A stretch of 64,000 bases of DNA, from the NCBI GenBank assembly GCA_020048895.1, contig JAIFLV010000070.1, positions 40,326-104,325 of the forward strand, read 5' to 3'. The stretch is from Rhodoferax sp. GTDB taxonomy: Bacteria > Pseudomonadota > Gammaproteobacteria > Burkholderiales > Burkholderiaceae_C. The notes under the pieces were generated by a model, which saw only the letters and a list, made by a program, of their open reading frames with translations, was not told the origin of the DNA and searched no databases. The position numbers and the translations under genes were made by a program. Position 1 is the stretch's first letter, and every line of letters begins with the position of its first letter. Below are positions 43,734-53,908 of the stretch, one piece after another.

Positions 43734-43945
43734 AAATAAATTACGACAAAACCACCGACTCACTCTACATTCACCTCAGCGATCGCCCATCGGTCGATTC
43801 TGACGAAGTACAGGACGGCGTAGTCCTCGATTTCGACGCCAATGGCGCGCTCGTTGGCATTGACGTGCAACATGCCAGCGAACGTATGGATATCAACAGC
43901 CTGTCCGTTTCCCAATTGCCACTGGGTCAATTGATGGCTGCGTAA
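43730..43945 (+). CDS. DUF2283 protein
   Basis: MKINYDKTTDSLYIHLSDRPSVDSDEVQDGVVLDFDANGALVGIDVQHAS. Confidence 0.88.
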   Translation: MKINYDKTTDSLYIHLSDRPSVDSDEVQDGVVLDFDANGALVGIDVQHASERMDINSLSVSQLPLGQLMAA

Positions 43946-44112
43946 TGGCATTCATAAAAAGCAGGCTAACGCCTTCCCCAAAGGCTTTGCAAAAGGCATT
44001 AGTTGAGTCTGCCAAACAGGCCCAACGCCTCGCCGATGCATTCGGCCTGAAAGTGCCTACCCTCAAACCCAAGAAACCCAGCAATACACGCGCAGCCCGC
44101 AGATTAATTTGA
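43945..44112 (+). CDS. Small basic hypothetical protein (55 aa)
   Basis: TAATG overlap with the DUF2283 gene; MAFIKSRLTPSPKALQKALVESAKQAQRLADAFGLKVPTLKPKKPSNTRAARRLI. Confidence 0.45.
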   Translation: MAFIKSRLTPSPKALQKALVESAKQAQRLADAFGLKVPTLKPKKPSNTRAARRLI

Positions 44113-44165
44113 TTGGCAACGCGCCCAACGATTCGAACCGCTGGATCGCATTCAAGGAGCTGATC

Positions 44166-44417
44166 GTGATTAAAGTACTCAACGCCCGCCCTGCAGGAGA
44201 GTTCCAACTGGAGTTGGACTTCAGTGACCACACACACGGCGTGTTTGACGCGGCCACCTATCTCGCAACGAGCTCCGGGCCGCTGCTGGACAAGCTGCGT
44301 GATGCCAATTACTTCGCACGCGTTTTCATTGACGCCGGCGCGTTGTGCTTGCCTAACGGACTGGAACTCTCCCCCGCCAAAGTTCACGAACTTTCCGTAG
44401 TGTCTGCCACAGCGTGA
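44166..44417 (+). CDS. DUF2442-like protein (GTG start; ORF opens at 44109)
   Basis: IKVLNARPAGEFQLELDFSDHTHGVFDAATYL...LCLPNGLELSPAKVHE. Confidence 0.7.
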   Translation: MIKVLNARPAGEFQLELDFSDHTHGVFDAATYLATSSGPLLDKLRDANYFARVFIDAGALCLPNGLELSPAKVHELSVVSATA

Positions 44418-44496
44418 ACACTTTTCCTAAAGCAGTTCGCTTCGACGAGGACACGCTGAGGGTCAGTCTGTCGGATGCAGCCACCAGGGGAAGCAC

Positions 44497-45114
44497 ATGA
44501 GTCTGGATGATCGGGACTGGTATCGCGATGCGCAGCGCGAGCGCGCCAAGCAGCGCAAGATGGACGAAACGCGTTCCAGGTTTTCCGCGTTTTCCCGCAA
44601 ACATCTGGGTGCCAAGGTCGTGTCACCAATCAAAACCGGGCTGATCCCGATAATGCTCTTTTGGCTTGCTGTCATGGGGTTGTTGTATATGCTCATGGAG
44701 TACAACCTCAAACCCAGGCAGGCCAAGGTGCTGGCCAATGGCGACCTGGTGATCCACCGGGCGCAGGATGGTCATTTCTACACGACCGGGAAAATCAACG
44801 GGCGCGAGGCCACTTTCATGGTGGATACCGGCGCATCGCTGGTCGCCGTCAGTGAGGAATTCGCGCAGAAAGCGGGCATGCTTGGAGGTATGCCGACCAC
44901 ATTCAAAACGGCCAACGGCAATCTGGCTGGCCGTGTGGTGGAAGGGGTGAGTGTGTCCATCGGACCGGTGAGCGTTTCGAACGTCAAAGCGGGCGTAGGA
45001 CTGCACCTCGGTGACGAAAGCAGCGCTCTGCTGGGGCAGTCATTCCTGTCGAAGTTCGACATCACCATGAGCGATAAACAAATGGTGCTGCGCCCGAGAA
45101 ACGCCGGACGCTGA
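44497..45114 (+). CDS. Membrane-anchored retropepsin-like aspartic protease (clan AA)
   Basis: REATFMVDTGASLVAVSEEFAQKAG...ALLGQSFLSKFDITMSDKQMVLRP. Confidence 0.9.
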   Translation: MSLDDRDWYRDAQRERAKQRKMDETRSRFSAFSRKHLGAKVVSPIKTGLIPIMLFWLAVMGLLYMLMEYNLKPRQAKVLANGDLVIHRAQDGHFYTTGKINGREATFMVDTGASLVAVSEEFAQKAGMLGGMPTTFKTANGNLAGRVVEGVSVSIGPVSVSNVKAGVGLHLGDESSALLGQSFLSKFDITMSDKQMVLRPRNAGR

Positions 45115-45234
45115 ACTAACAGGGTCCCACGTACTGCCAGCCAAGTCGGCAAGTTGATGCATTGCGCGGCAAACTCTGGCCCAGTCTCACTCCATGCCGT
45201 GCATGTATTGCATGACAAAGGTTGACGCAAAACT

Positions 45235-46002
45235 TCAGACTTTCGCGCCTGCGGCCCTATATCGTACAAACAGATGCACATTGGTTGATCCGTCCCCCAT
45301 AGGTACTTCCTTGAGTTCCAAATAGTCCTGCTTGCGCATCAGCTTGCTGAGTTGGGGAAACCCATAATTTCTTGGATCAAACGATGGGTTGTTCTTGTTC
45401 ATCTGACCACCGACCGGCCCCAACGGTGCCCAACCATCGTCCCGCGCGACAGCATCAATCGCCGTCAAAATCATCGGGCGCAACGCAGGCAATTGTGCAA
45501 CCTCCACGATGGGTTTGGCGGGCGTTTCGGCAGGTGCTTCCAACTTGGGTTCGTCTGGCTTGATACGCAAGATTTCTGTATAGATGAACTTGTCGCATGC
45601 AGCCACAAATGGATCGGGTGTTTTGCGTTCACCAAAGCCATAGACCACCAGCCCCGCCTCGCGGATCCGTGTCGCTAGGCGGGTGAAGTCGCTGTCGCTG
45701 CTGACCAGGCAAAAACCATCCACGCTGCCGGTGTGCAGCACGTCCATGGCGTCGATGATCAGTGCAGAGTCGGTGGCGTTCTTGCCGCTGGTGTAGCTGA
45801 ATTGCTGAACCGGCTGGATGGCCATGGTGTGCAGCACGTCTTTCCAACTGCGCAGGTTCTGCGTGGTCCAGTCGCCATAGGCGCGCTTGATGGTGGCCGT
45901 GCCGTATCGTGACACTTCAGCCAGCAACTCCTGGATGACAGATGCCTGCGCATTGTCCGCATCAATCAGGACCGCGAGTTTTTGATTGGTGTTTGCCGCC
46001 AT
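45235..46002 (-). CDS. NYN-domain (PIN-like) protein with OST-HTH/LOTUS-like C-terminus
   Basis: LAVLIDADNAQASVIQELLAEVSRYG...KNATDSALIIDAMDVLHTG..FCLVSSDSDFTRLATRIREAG. Confidence 0.88.
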   Translation of the reverse strand: MAANTNQKLAVLIDADNAQASVIQELLAEVSRYGTATIKRAYGDWTTQNLRSWKDVLHTMAIQPVQQFSYTSGKNATDSALIIDAMDVLHTGSVDGFCLVSSDSDFTRLATRIREAGLVVYGFGERKTPDPFVAACDKFIYTEILRIKPDEPKLEAPAETPAKPIVEVAQLPALRPMILTAIDAVARDDGWAPLGPVGGQMNKNNPSFDPRNYGFPQLSKLMRKQDYLELKEVPMGDGSTNVHLFVRYRAAGAKV

Positions 46003-46050
46003 GTCTTTTCTTCCCTTGTTTCGGTATCGTACAGCCACTATTCTGCAAAC

Positions 46051-46107
46051 AAAACTGACCTGAAACGCTTACAGCATAAGCGCAAACAGCTCCAATTTTT
46101 ATAGCGC
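46051..46107 (-). repeat. Dispersed repeat copy at 3' end of ABC ATPase gene
   Basis: Minus strand GCGCTATAAAAATTGGAGCTGTTTGCGCTTATGCTGTAAGCG. Confidence 0.65.
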
Positions 46108-46941
46108 ACTGCGCCGGAACCCCGCCGAAGCTTCCATCAGCTTCCGGGTGTAGGGGTCTTGGACGCGGTGGGCGGCGAGGTCGGTGGAGGTGAGCATCTC
46201 GACCGTCTTGCCGCGCTGCATCACCATCAGGCGTTCGCACAGGTGGGTCACCACCGCAAGGTCGTGGCTGACCATGATGAAGGTCAGACCTCGGCGCTGA
46301 CGCAGGTCTTCCAGCAGATTCAGCACCTCGGCCTGCACCGATGCGTCCAGCGCCGAGGTGGGTTCGTCCAGCAGCAAAATCTGCGGCTCCAGGATCAGCG
46401 CGCGGGCCACGGCAATGCGCTGGCGCTGGCCGCCCGAGAGCTGGTGCGGATATCGAAACCTAAAACCCGTGCCCAGCCCCACTTCGTCCAGCGCACGCTC
46501 GATGCGGGCATGTTCGTCACCAAAGCCGTGGATCGCCAGCGGCTCTGCCAGGATGCGGTCGACCGTGTGGCGTGGGTGCAAAGAGCCGTAGGGGTCCTGA
46601 AAAACCATCTGCACCAGACGCCGAAACGGCTTGGTGCCGGGTGCGGGCAAGGTTGCCGATGCCGTGTTAGAGAGTTGCACGGTGCCCGCGACCACGGGTG
46701 CCAGACCGCAGATGCCGCGCAGCACGGTGGACTTGCCCGAACCGGACTCTCCGACGATGCCAAAGCTCTCTCCGGGTTGCACCGTGAACGTTGTATCGGC
46801 CACCGCCACAAACTGCTCGTACACCACGCGCATGCCCTGCACAGTCAACCCAACCGCTGTCGTATTGCTCACAGCGCCCACTCCGGTTGGCGATTGAGTG
46901 TGGGTAACGGATGGCGGTTGTCGCCAAGCCTCGGCAGACAA
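46099..46941 (-). CDS. Peptide ABC transporter ATP-binding protein (DppF/OppF-like)
   Basis: [35 protein letters not shown]; paired with 46869-47726. Confidence 0.92.
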   Translation of the reverse strand: MSAEAWRQPPSVTHTQSPTGVGAVSNTTAVGLTVQGMRVVYEQFVAVADTTFTVQPGESFGIVGESGSGKSTVLRGICGLAPVVAGTVQLSNTASATLPAPGTKPFRRLVQMVFQDPYGSLHPRHTVDRILAEPLAIHGFGDEHARIERALDEVGLGTGFRFRYPHQLSGGQRQRIAVARALILEPQILLLDEPTSALDASVQAEVLNLLEDLRQRRGLTFIMVSHDLAVVTHLCERLMVMQRGKTVEMLTSTDLAAHRVQDPYTRKLMEASAGFRRSAL

Positions 46942-47726
46942 TTGAGCAAACCTTGCGTGTAGGGGTGTTTGGCGTGTGCCAAGCCACCGGAGGGTAACTC
47001 CTCGACCACACGCCCTGCATACATCACCAGAATGCGGTCGCAGAAAGTGGACACAAGGCGCAGGTCGTGCGAGACAAAAATCAGACCCATGCCGCGTTGC
47101 ACCACCAGCGCATCCAGAATCGACAGCACCTGCAACTGCACGGTCACATCCAGCGCCGAAGTAGGCTCGTCGGCAATCAGCAGATCGGGTTCGGCAATCA
47201 GCATCATGGCAATCATGGCGCGCTGGCCCATGCCGCCGGATACTTCATGCGGATAGAGCTTGTAGACACGCTCGGGGTCGTCAATCTGCACCGCTTCCAA
47301 CGCCTGCAGCGCTTTCACGCGGGCCTGTGCTTTGGACGCAGTGCTGTGCGTGCGCAACGTCTCCACAATCTGGTCGCCAATGGTCATGACGGGGTTGAGC
47401 GAAAACTTGGGGTCCTGCAGCACCATGGAGATGCGCCCGCCACGCAAAGCACGACGCTCTTTGGGGCTGCAGTGCAGCAGGTCGACGCCATTGAAGGCAA
47501 GCCGCTTGGCCGTTACCCGTCCCTCTGGCGCGGTGAGTCCCAGAATGGCGCGACCGGTTTGGGATTTGCCCGAACCCGACTCGCCCACAATCCCCAAACG
47601 TTCACGCCCCAGGGTGAATGACACGCCCCGCACGGCCTCCACCCAACCACCGTCGCGGTTGGGGAAAGCCACGCTCAGGTCCTCCACCACCAGCATGGGT
47701 GCAGCGCTATCGGGTGCGGCGCTCAT
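46869..47726 (-). CDS. Peptide ABC transporter ATP-binding protein (DppD/OppD-like)
   Basis: [53 protein letters not shown]. Confidence 0.93.
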   Translation of the reverse strand: MSAAPDSAAPMLVVEDLSVAFPNRDGGWVEAVRGVSFTLGRERLGIVGESGSGKSQTGRAILGLTAPEGRVTAKRLAFNGVDLLHCSPKERRALRGGRISMVLQDPKFSLNPVMTIGDQIVETLRTHSTASKAQARVKALQALEAVQIDDPERVYKLYPHEVSGGMGQRAMIAMMLIAEPDLLIADEPTSALDVTVQLQVLSILDALVVQRGMGLIFVSHDLRLVSTFCDRILVMYAGRVVEELPSGGLAHAKHPYTQGLLNCLPRLGDNRHPLPTLNRQPEWAL

Positions 47727-48646
47727 TTGACCCCCTTCGGGTCGAGCGCATCCCGCAAACCGTCACCCAGCAAATTAAAAGCCAGGCTGATCAGAAAAAT
47801 GGCTGCACCCGGTGCCGCAGCCACCCACCACTGGTCGAGCACATACTGGCGCCCGGCGGCAATCATGGCGCCCCACTCCGGGCTGGGCGGCTGCGCGCCC
47901 AAGCCCAGAAAACCCAGACCAGCCGCAGTGAGGATGATGCCGGCCATATCCAGAGTCACCCGTACGATCACGGACGACACGCACAGCGGCATGATGTGCT
48001 TAAACACAATGCGCCAGGGCGAGGCACCAATCAGTTGCACCGCAGCGATGTAATCGGTCTGGCGGATAGTGAGCGTCTCGGCGCGCGCCATGCGGGCATA
48101 CGGCGGCCAGGACGTGATGGCAATCGCTATCACTGCGTTCTCAATTCCCGGACCGAGTGCCGCGACAAATGCCAGCGCAAGAATCAGGCGGGGAAACGCC
48201 AGAAAGATATCGGTGATGCGCATCAGCGCGGCATCCACCATGCCACCCGCATAGCCCGCCACCGTGCCCACCAACAGGCCAATCGGAGCGGCCAACACTG
48301 CCACCAGCGTCACCACAAACAGGGTGATGCGTGAGCCGTGGATGAGCCGCGAGAGGATATCGCGCCCTTGGTCGTCGGTACCCAACCAGAACTGTGAGGA
48401 CGGCGGCAACAGCCGCGTGGTGCGCAGATCACCCACGGTGGGCGAGTACGGTGCCAGCACGTCGGCAAACACTGCTACCAGCATTAGCAACAGCACAATG
48501 AACAGGCCTAGCATGGCCAGTTTGTTGCGGGCAAAGACGCGCCATGCACCATAGGCGCGGCCCAGCGCCGCCTGCCGGCGCGAGGTAGGGCGGTCGGACA
48601 TCAGCCAGTCGTGCAGGCTCTCTTTGACGGCGGGCATGGTGATCAT
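47723..48646 (-). CDS. Peptide ABC transporter permease (DppC-like)
   Basis: FWLGTDDQGRDILSRLIHGSRITL; PLCVSSVIVRVTLDMAGIILTAAGLGFLGLG. Confidence 0.93.
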   Translation of the reverse strand: MITMPAVKESLHDWLMSDRPTSRRQAALGRAYGAWRVFARNKLAMLGLFIVLLLMLVAVFADVLAPYSPTVGDLRTTRLLPPSSQFWLGTDDQGRDILSRLIHGSRITLFVVTLVAVLAAPIGLLVGTVAGYAGGMVDAALMRITDIFLAFPRLILALAFVAALGPGIENAVIAIAITSWPPYARMARAETLTIRQTDYIAAVQLIGASPWRIVFKHIMPLCVSSVIVRVTLDMAGIILTAAGLGFLGLGAQPPSPEWGAMIAAGRQYVLDQWWVAAAPGAAIFLISLAFNLLGDGLRDALDPKGVK

Positions 48647-49671
48647 CGCACACGGGTCCGGGGGTCAAGCGCCCGGTACAGGAGGTCGGCCAACAGGTTC
48701 AGGCCAATGAAAATGGAACCCACCACAATGGTGCCGCCCAGCACCGCGTTCATGTCCGCGTTTTGCAGCGAGTTGGTGATGTACAGGCCCAGCCCCGGCC
48801 AGGAAAACACGGTCTCGGTCAGTACCGAGCCCTCCAGCAAACCGGCATAGGACAGGGTGATGACTGTTACCAATGGCACCATGGCATTACGCAACGCATG
48901 GCGCCAGATGATGCGCGTCTCCGACAGGCCCTTGGCTCGCGCAGCAATCACATACTCCTGCGACAGTTCATTGAGCATGAAGGAGCGTGTCATGCGGCTG
49001 ATGTAGGCCATGGAAAAGTAGCCCAGCAGCGACGCCGGCAATATCAGGTGCGAGAACGCATTGCGAAACACCTCCCACTCGCCTGCCATGGCCGCATCGA
49101 GCAACAGGATGCCGGTGACCGGCGTCAGACTGTACTCGTATACAACATCCAGCCGCCCGGGGCCACCCACCCAATCCAGTTTGGCGTAGAACAGCACCAA
49201 CGCCATGAGGCCCAGCCAGAAGATGGGCACCGAATAACCCAGCAACCCCAGAATGCGCACGGCCTGGTCTGCAAACCCGCCGCGCCGCACCGCTGCCCAC
49301 ACGCCCAATGGCACGCCAAAACCGGCACCAATGAGAATGCCCATGGTCGCCAGCTCAAACGTTGCAGGAAAGGTGCGGCGTATGTCCTCCATCACCGGGC
49401 GGGTGGTCAGCACCGAATTGCCAAAGTCGCCCTGCGCGACCTTGGACAGGTAAATGCCAAACTGCTGCCAGATCGGCTTGTTGAGCCCCATTTCTTCGCG
49501 CACCCGCGCCACCACGTGTTCCGGAGCACGGTCACCGACAACGGCCAGCACCGGATCGATCGGGATCACCCGACCAATCACAAACGTCACCGCCAGCAGC
49601 CCCAGGTAGGTGATGAATATCACCACCAGGAAGCGCCCGACGGCTTTGATCACCTTAACGCTTGGAAGCAC
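48643..49671 (-). CDS. Peptide ABC transporter permease (DppB-like)
   Basis: GLNKPIWQQFGIYLSKVAQGDFGNSVLTTRPV; RTKGLSE-like RAKGLSETRIIWRHALRNAMVPLVT. Confidence 0.93.
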   Translation of the reverse strand: MLPSVKVIKAVGRFLVVIFITYLGLLAVTFVIGRVIPIDPVLAVVGDRAPEHVVARVREEMGLNKPIWQQFGIYLSKVAQGDFGNSVLTTRPVMEDIRRTFPATFELATMGILIGAGFGVPLGVWAAVRRGGFADQAVRILGLLGYSVPIFWLGLMALVLFYAKLDWVGGPGRLDVVYEYSLTPVTGILLLDAAMAGEWEVFRNAFSHLILPASLLGYFSMAYISRMTRSFMLNELSQEYVIAARAKGLSETRIIWRHALRNAMVPLVTVITLSYAGLLEGSVLTETVFSWPGLGLYITNSLQNADMNAVLGGTIVVGSIFIGLNLLADLLYRALDPRTRVR

Positions 49672-51280
49672 GGAACACGTAGTTGGTGTCCGAGGTGGGG
49701 CCTAGCTTCAAGCCCTCCACGTTGCTGCGCATGGCGGCCACATCGGTCTGCTGCGACAGGATGATGAACGGGCTGGTCTTGCGGAAATCGGCCTGCATTT
49801 CTTCGTACATCGCTTTGCGTTTGTTGGTGTCGCGTTCCATGATGGCGGCATCGGCCTTCTTGGTCAGCTCAGGGATAGCCCAGGCATTACGCCACGTCAA
49901 CGGCTTGGCCTTGGCATCGTCTGCATTGTCCGGGTTGCGGGCAAACGTGTCGGCGTTGGTGTGCGGATCCCAGTAGTCCGCGCCCCAGGTGCCGATGTAC
50001 ATATCGTGGGTGCGGCCACGGTACTTGGTCAGCGTCTGCTTGCCGTCACCTGGGATGATCTCAATGTCCACGCCAGCCCGCTTCGCCGTTTGCTGGAATG
50101 CCTCGGTAATACCCTGCTGTGGCTGCACGGTACGCATGTCGATGGTGACCTTGAAACCGTTGGGCAACCCCGCCTTGACCAGCAGCGCCTTGGCCTTGTC
50201 CACGTCGAGCTTGTAGGGGTTGACGTTGCTGGCACCCAGCAGGCCCTGGGGCAGGAAGTTCTGGTGTACCACGCCAATGTGCTTGATCAAGGTGTCACCA
50301 ATGGCGGAATAGTCCAGCAGGTACTTCATGGCCTCGCGCACTTCCGGCTTGGCGAAATTGGGGTTCTTCATGTTCATGCTGATGTACATGATGTTGCCCT
50401 TGGGCACCGAGTTGATCTTGATGTCCTTGTTGGCTGAAAGCGCCACCACATCCTGCGGGTTCAGGTTGCGCGCCACGTCGATGTCGCCTTTTTCCAGTTG
50501 CAAGCGTTGGCTGGCGGACTCCTTGTTGTGCTTGTACATGACGCGTGCCATCGGAGACCTCTCTCCCAGATAGTTGTCATTTCGGTCAAGTACCAATATG
50601 TCGTTGGCACGCCAATCGCGCAGCTTCATCGGGCCGGAACCGGCGTAGTTGGTTTTTAGCCAGGCGTAGCCCATATCGCCGTTCTGCTCCTTGGACATTA
50701 ACAGCTGCTTGTCCACAATAGCCGCTACGTTGGCGGTAAGGCAGTTGAGCACAAACGATGTCGCAAAGGACTTCTCGGTTTCAATCGTCACCGTCATTGG
50801 CGCGGTCGCCTTGATGCGTTCCTTCACATTGCCCTTGTTGAAGCCAAACTGCGTCAGGATGAATGCGGGCGCCTTGTCCAGCAAGACTGAGCGCTGCAGC
50901 GAAAACGCCACATCCTCCGCCGTGAGCGGGTTGCCAGACGCGAATTTCTGTCCCGGCTTGATCTCGAAGGTAAACGTCTTGCCATCTGCCGACACAGTCC
51001 ACGACTTGGCCACGTCCGGCACCAGCTTGGACGGGTCATTCACATCCAGGCGCACGAGGCGATCGTAGGTGTTGCCCATGATCTCGCCGGCAGAAATCTC
51101 AAAGGCTTCCCCAGGATCCATGGTGATGATGTCATCAAACGCCAGCGCTACGACCAGCGTGTCTTTGGGTGTAGCAGCCCAAACGGGCATGGCGCCGAAG
51201 CTGAGAACCAGCGCAGATGCCGCCGCCGCTCCAAGCAGGCACCGTGTGACCATAGGTGTCGAGTTTTTCATGGATTGCAC
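49655..51280 (-). CDS. Peptide ABC transporter substrate-binding protein (SBP family 5)
   Basis: Signal peptide; TLVVALAFDDIITMDPGEAFEISAGEIMGNTYDRLVRLD; family 5 layout. Confidence 0.92.
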   Translation of the reverse strand: MQSMKNSTPMVTRCLLGAAAASALVLSFGAMPVWAATPKDTLVVALAFDDIITMDPGEAFEISAGEIMGNTYDRLVRLDVNDPSKLVPDVAKSWTVSADGKTFTFEIKPGQKFASGNPLTAEDVAFSLQRSVLLDKAPAFILTQFGFNKGNVKERIKATAPMTVTIETEKSFATSFVLNCLTANVAAIVDKQLLMSKEQNGDMGYAWLKTNYAGSGPMKLRDWRANDILVLDRNDNYLGERSPMARVMYKHNKESASQRLQLEKGDIDVARNLNPQDVVALSANKDIKINSVPKGNIMYISMNMKNPNFAKPEVREAMKYLLDYSAIGDTLIKHIGVVHQNFLPQGLLGASNVNPYKLDVDKAKALLVKAGLPNGFKVTIDMRTVQPQQGITEAFQQTAKRAGVDIEIIPGDGKQTLTKYRGRTHDMYIGTWGADYWDPHTNADTFARNPDNADDAKAKPLTWRNAWAIPELTKKADAAIMERDTNKRKAMYEEMQADFRKTSPFIILSQQTDVAAMRSNVEGLKLGPTSDTNYVFRASKR

Positions 51281-51424
51281 TTTCAGAATGAATGACGCAA
51301 AAAAAGAGTCAGTGTACGCCAGTGAAAATCCAATTCAGGTGCTGGTTTTCACGCATGGGATTTTCCCCACTTCGAAGGTGGCGCGATAGTTCGTGCAAAC
51401 TAGGACATCTGCCAAAATACGGCC

Positions 51425-51715
51425 ATGCGCCTCACCACCATTGAACAGCAAGCTATTCACGATGCCGCCCTTCGGCATTTTGGCGTACGGCCTCGTTTGT
51501 TTGGCTCACGGGTGGACGACAGCAAACGTGGCGGGGATATCGATTTGTACATTGAGGCGGCTGTTCCTCCCGAAGTGGGTGCCATGGCGCGCATTCGAAT
51601 GGTTGCCGATATTTGGGGCCAAATCGGCGAACGAAAGATTGACGTGGTTGTGAACTCGGGCGGGCCTAACCTGCCGATCTATGACGTTGCCAAACGCGAT
51701 GGGGTATGGCTATGA
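51425..51715 (+). CDS. MNT-type nucleotidyltransferase
   Basis: RLFGSRVDDSKRGGDIDLYIE (GSxxxG..DxD). Confidence 0.85.
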   Translation: MRLTTIEQQAIHDAALRHFGVRPRLFGSRVDDSKRGGDIDLYIEAAVPPEVGAMARIRMVADIWGQIGERKIDVVVNSGGPNLPIYDVAKRDGVWL

Positions 51716-52170
51716 GTCTGCCGCTTGAAGACGCAATACGCCAATGCGGCCGCCATGTTCAGCGGATGTCGAACGCCATGGAGCGCATTGGATTTCCGTT
51801 GACGGCTGAACGCCTGAGCGTGGACGATGAGTCGCTCATTACCTTGCTGGATCAATTCGTTTTTCGATACACCAAGCTGCAAGACACCCTGGGCGAACAT
51901 GTGTTGCGGCTGTTTTGTTCGCAAGTCTTACTGGAGCCAGTGGAAGATGCCGTTTTGGCGGATGTGCTGGCACTATTGGAGCGTAGGGGCTATGTGAGTG
52001 AGTCGCAGTGGCGCGAGCAGCGTTCGATGCGCAATGCCCTCACACACGAATACCCTGAGCAAGCGAGCTGGCAGGTGCAAACCCTGAACAATGCCCATTT
52101 TTTGGCGCAACAGTTGGTCGCTTTGTTTGAGCGATTGCATGCTGAATTCAAATCCTCGAAACTTGCGTGA
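51712..52170 (+). CDS. HEPN-like toxin partner of MNT
   Basis: All-helical; RX4H in RSMRNALTHEYP; overlaps MNT stop. Confidence 0.75.
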   Translation: MSLPLEDAIRQCGRHVQRMSNAMERIGFPLTAERLSVDDESLITLLDQFVFRYTKLQDTLGEHVLRLFCSQVLLEPVEDAVLADVLALLERRGYVSESQWREQRSMRNALTHEYPEQASWQVQTLNNAHFLAQQLVALFERLHAEFKSSKLA

Positions 52171-52263
52171 ATGGCGAAGAAAGACAGCGGGTGTACGTCA
52201 GCCATTGGTGCCATTTCTGATAGGTGCCGGGGGTCTTCAGCAAGTGCCCGGTGCACATTGACA

Positions 52264-52893
52264 TCACAGAATTCGCTGATAACGCGAGCGAATATCCTGC
52301 GGACTGCCACAGTCAAAATGCCACCACTCGTTTGAAATTCCGCCAAACCCTGCGTGAAACATGACGCTTCGCAGTAGGTCGCGCCGGCCAACGTGCTCAT
52401 TTGTAAGCACGCCTTGCGCCAGCAATTGCGTCTCCAGGTCTGGGTGCGAACGCTCGCTCATTTCATCGAAGTGCGAGCCCATGTCGAACTCCTGGCCATC
52501 GGCGTCGGCCAGCGTGATGTCTACCGCCATGCCAAAGGAGTGGACCGAACCGCGCTCGGGCGATCCCACATATTGGCGCAGATTCGTGCCATGCAGCACA
52601 TCCCACAGCATTTGCTGCACCCGTTGCGGGCGCATGGCGTCGAGCACCAGCAGTTGCAGATCGGGTCGCACCGCCTTTAATGCCGTGGCAGCTGCCTGCA
52701 GCGCACGGGCAGCATCCTGGTGCAGCCAGGCGCAGTCGAGAAACGCATACAGGTCTTTGCCAAAAAAATTGTTGTGGCTGGCGTAGCGCAGATCAACGGC
52801 AATGCCGTCAATGTCACCCAACCCGACAAAGTCCGGGTGCCCCGGAACCTCTTCGCACGCAATGCCGACCATCGCCGGCGCAGCCGGCACCAT
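52264..52893 (-). CDS. D-alanyl-D-alanine dipeptidase (VanX/DdpX, M15)
   Basis: AVDLRYASHNNFFG, LVLDAMRPQRVQ, SVHSFGMAVDITL, SNEWWHFDCG. Confidence 0.9.
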   Translation of the reverse strand: MVPAAPAMVGIACEEVPGHPDFVGLGDIDGIAVDLRYASHNNFFGKDLYAFLDCAWLHQDAARALQAAATALKAVRPDLQLLVLDAMRPQRVQQMLWDVLHGTNLRQYVGSPERGSVHSFGMAVDITLADADGQEFDMGSHFDEMSERSHPDLETQLLAQGVLTNEHVGRRDLLRSVMFHAGFGGISNEWWHFDCGSPQDIRSRYQRIL

Positions 52894-52903
52894 CCGGTGC
52901 GAA

Positions 52904-53908
52904 TTAGGCACGGACGATGTCGCGCTGGCTGCGCTGTGCCAGGTAGAACCATTCGTTGCCGGCAGGCGAGCGCGGATTCGGAAACACGATGTAGCCATCT
53001 TCCTGGGCCACCACGGGTGCCCCATCGTGGCGCACGGCAATGCAGGTGCCAGCCGAAACGACATCAAAACTGGACCATTCCTGACTGAACACGTCGCCAG
53101 CGTGGAAACGGTCCACTACCTGCGTTAACCGCAACAATTCCACATCGTTGTTGAGGGTTGGCGCCGGCTCATCAACAAGCCCCAGGTGCGCCAACGTATT
53201 GCGAATGGCGCGGTAGGCCACCTCCGGCGCCTGCGGGTCATTGTGCTGACCACACTCCAGCGTAATCGAATAGCCGCCCTGGGTGCGCATGTACTCGGTG
53301 GTACCTACGCCATAGAGAGGGTCGGTGCTGAGCAGCTGCGCGCGCTCGGTCGGTTGCGTGCGCGCCAGGCGCTCCTGAACACCCAGCGCGAAGGAGGACA
53401 ACCAGCCCTCCACGACGCGCTTGGGCCCCAGGCAACGCACCAGGGCTTCTTCCTCTGCGGCACGCGAAAATGGCTCCACTGCGTCTGAGTTGTTCTGCGG
53501 CCCCAGCATGGCAAATGGCTGCGCCGGTGCCTGGAATGAATGCAGATCAAGCAGGACATCGTGCTGCGCCAGCAAGGGGCACAACTGGTTGGCAATGCGG
53601 TCTTCAAAATCTTGCGGGTTGTCAGTGGGCCGCAGATTGCGGTTGAGGTTACGCTCGCCATTGCGCTCACCCTTTTGGTATGCCAACGGGTTGGTCACCG
53701 GAACAAAGGTCACCGTGCCGCACACAATCTCCAGCGCACCGGAGTCCAACTCGCGCAAAACACGCTCAATGCCGCGGGTTCCGCAGAACTCGGTGCCATG
53801 CACCGCCCCCAACACAATGAGTTTGGGTCCCGGCTGCAAGGCCCGAAACTGGTGGACCCGCAACTGGGCAGTGGAGTAGGCAATTGAATGTGCGTTTTCA
53901 GAGTTCAT
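52904..53908 (-). CDS. Succinylglutamate desuccinylase/aspartoacylase-like M14 metallopeptidase
   Basis: IVLGAVHGTEFCGTRGIERVL, RNLNRNLRP, VLLDLHSFQ. Confidence 0.85.
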   Translation of the reverse strand: MNSENAHSIAYSTAQLRVHQFRALQPGPKLIVLGAVHGTEFCGTRGIERVLRELDSGALEIVCGTVTFVPVTNPLAYQKGERNGERNLNRNLRPTDNPQDFEDRIANQLCPLLAQHDVLLDLHSFQAPAQPFAMLGPQNNSDAVEPFSRAAEEEALVRCLGPKRVVEGWLSSFALGVQERLARTQPTERAQLLSTDPLYGVGTTEYMRTQGGYSITLECGQHNDPQAPEVAYRAIRNTLAHLGLVDEPAPTLNNDVELLRLTQVVDRFHAGDVFSQEWSSFDVVSAGTCIAVRHDGAPVVAQEDGYIVFPNPRSPAGNEWFYLAQRSQRDIVRA

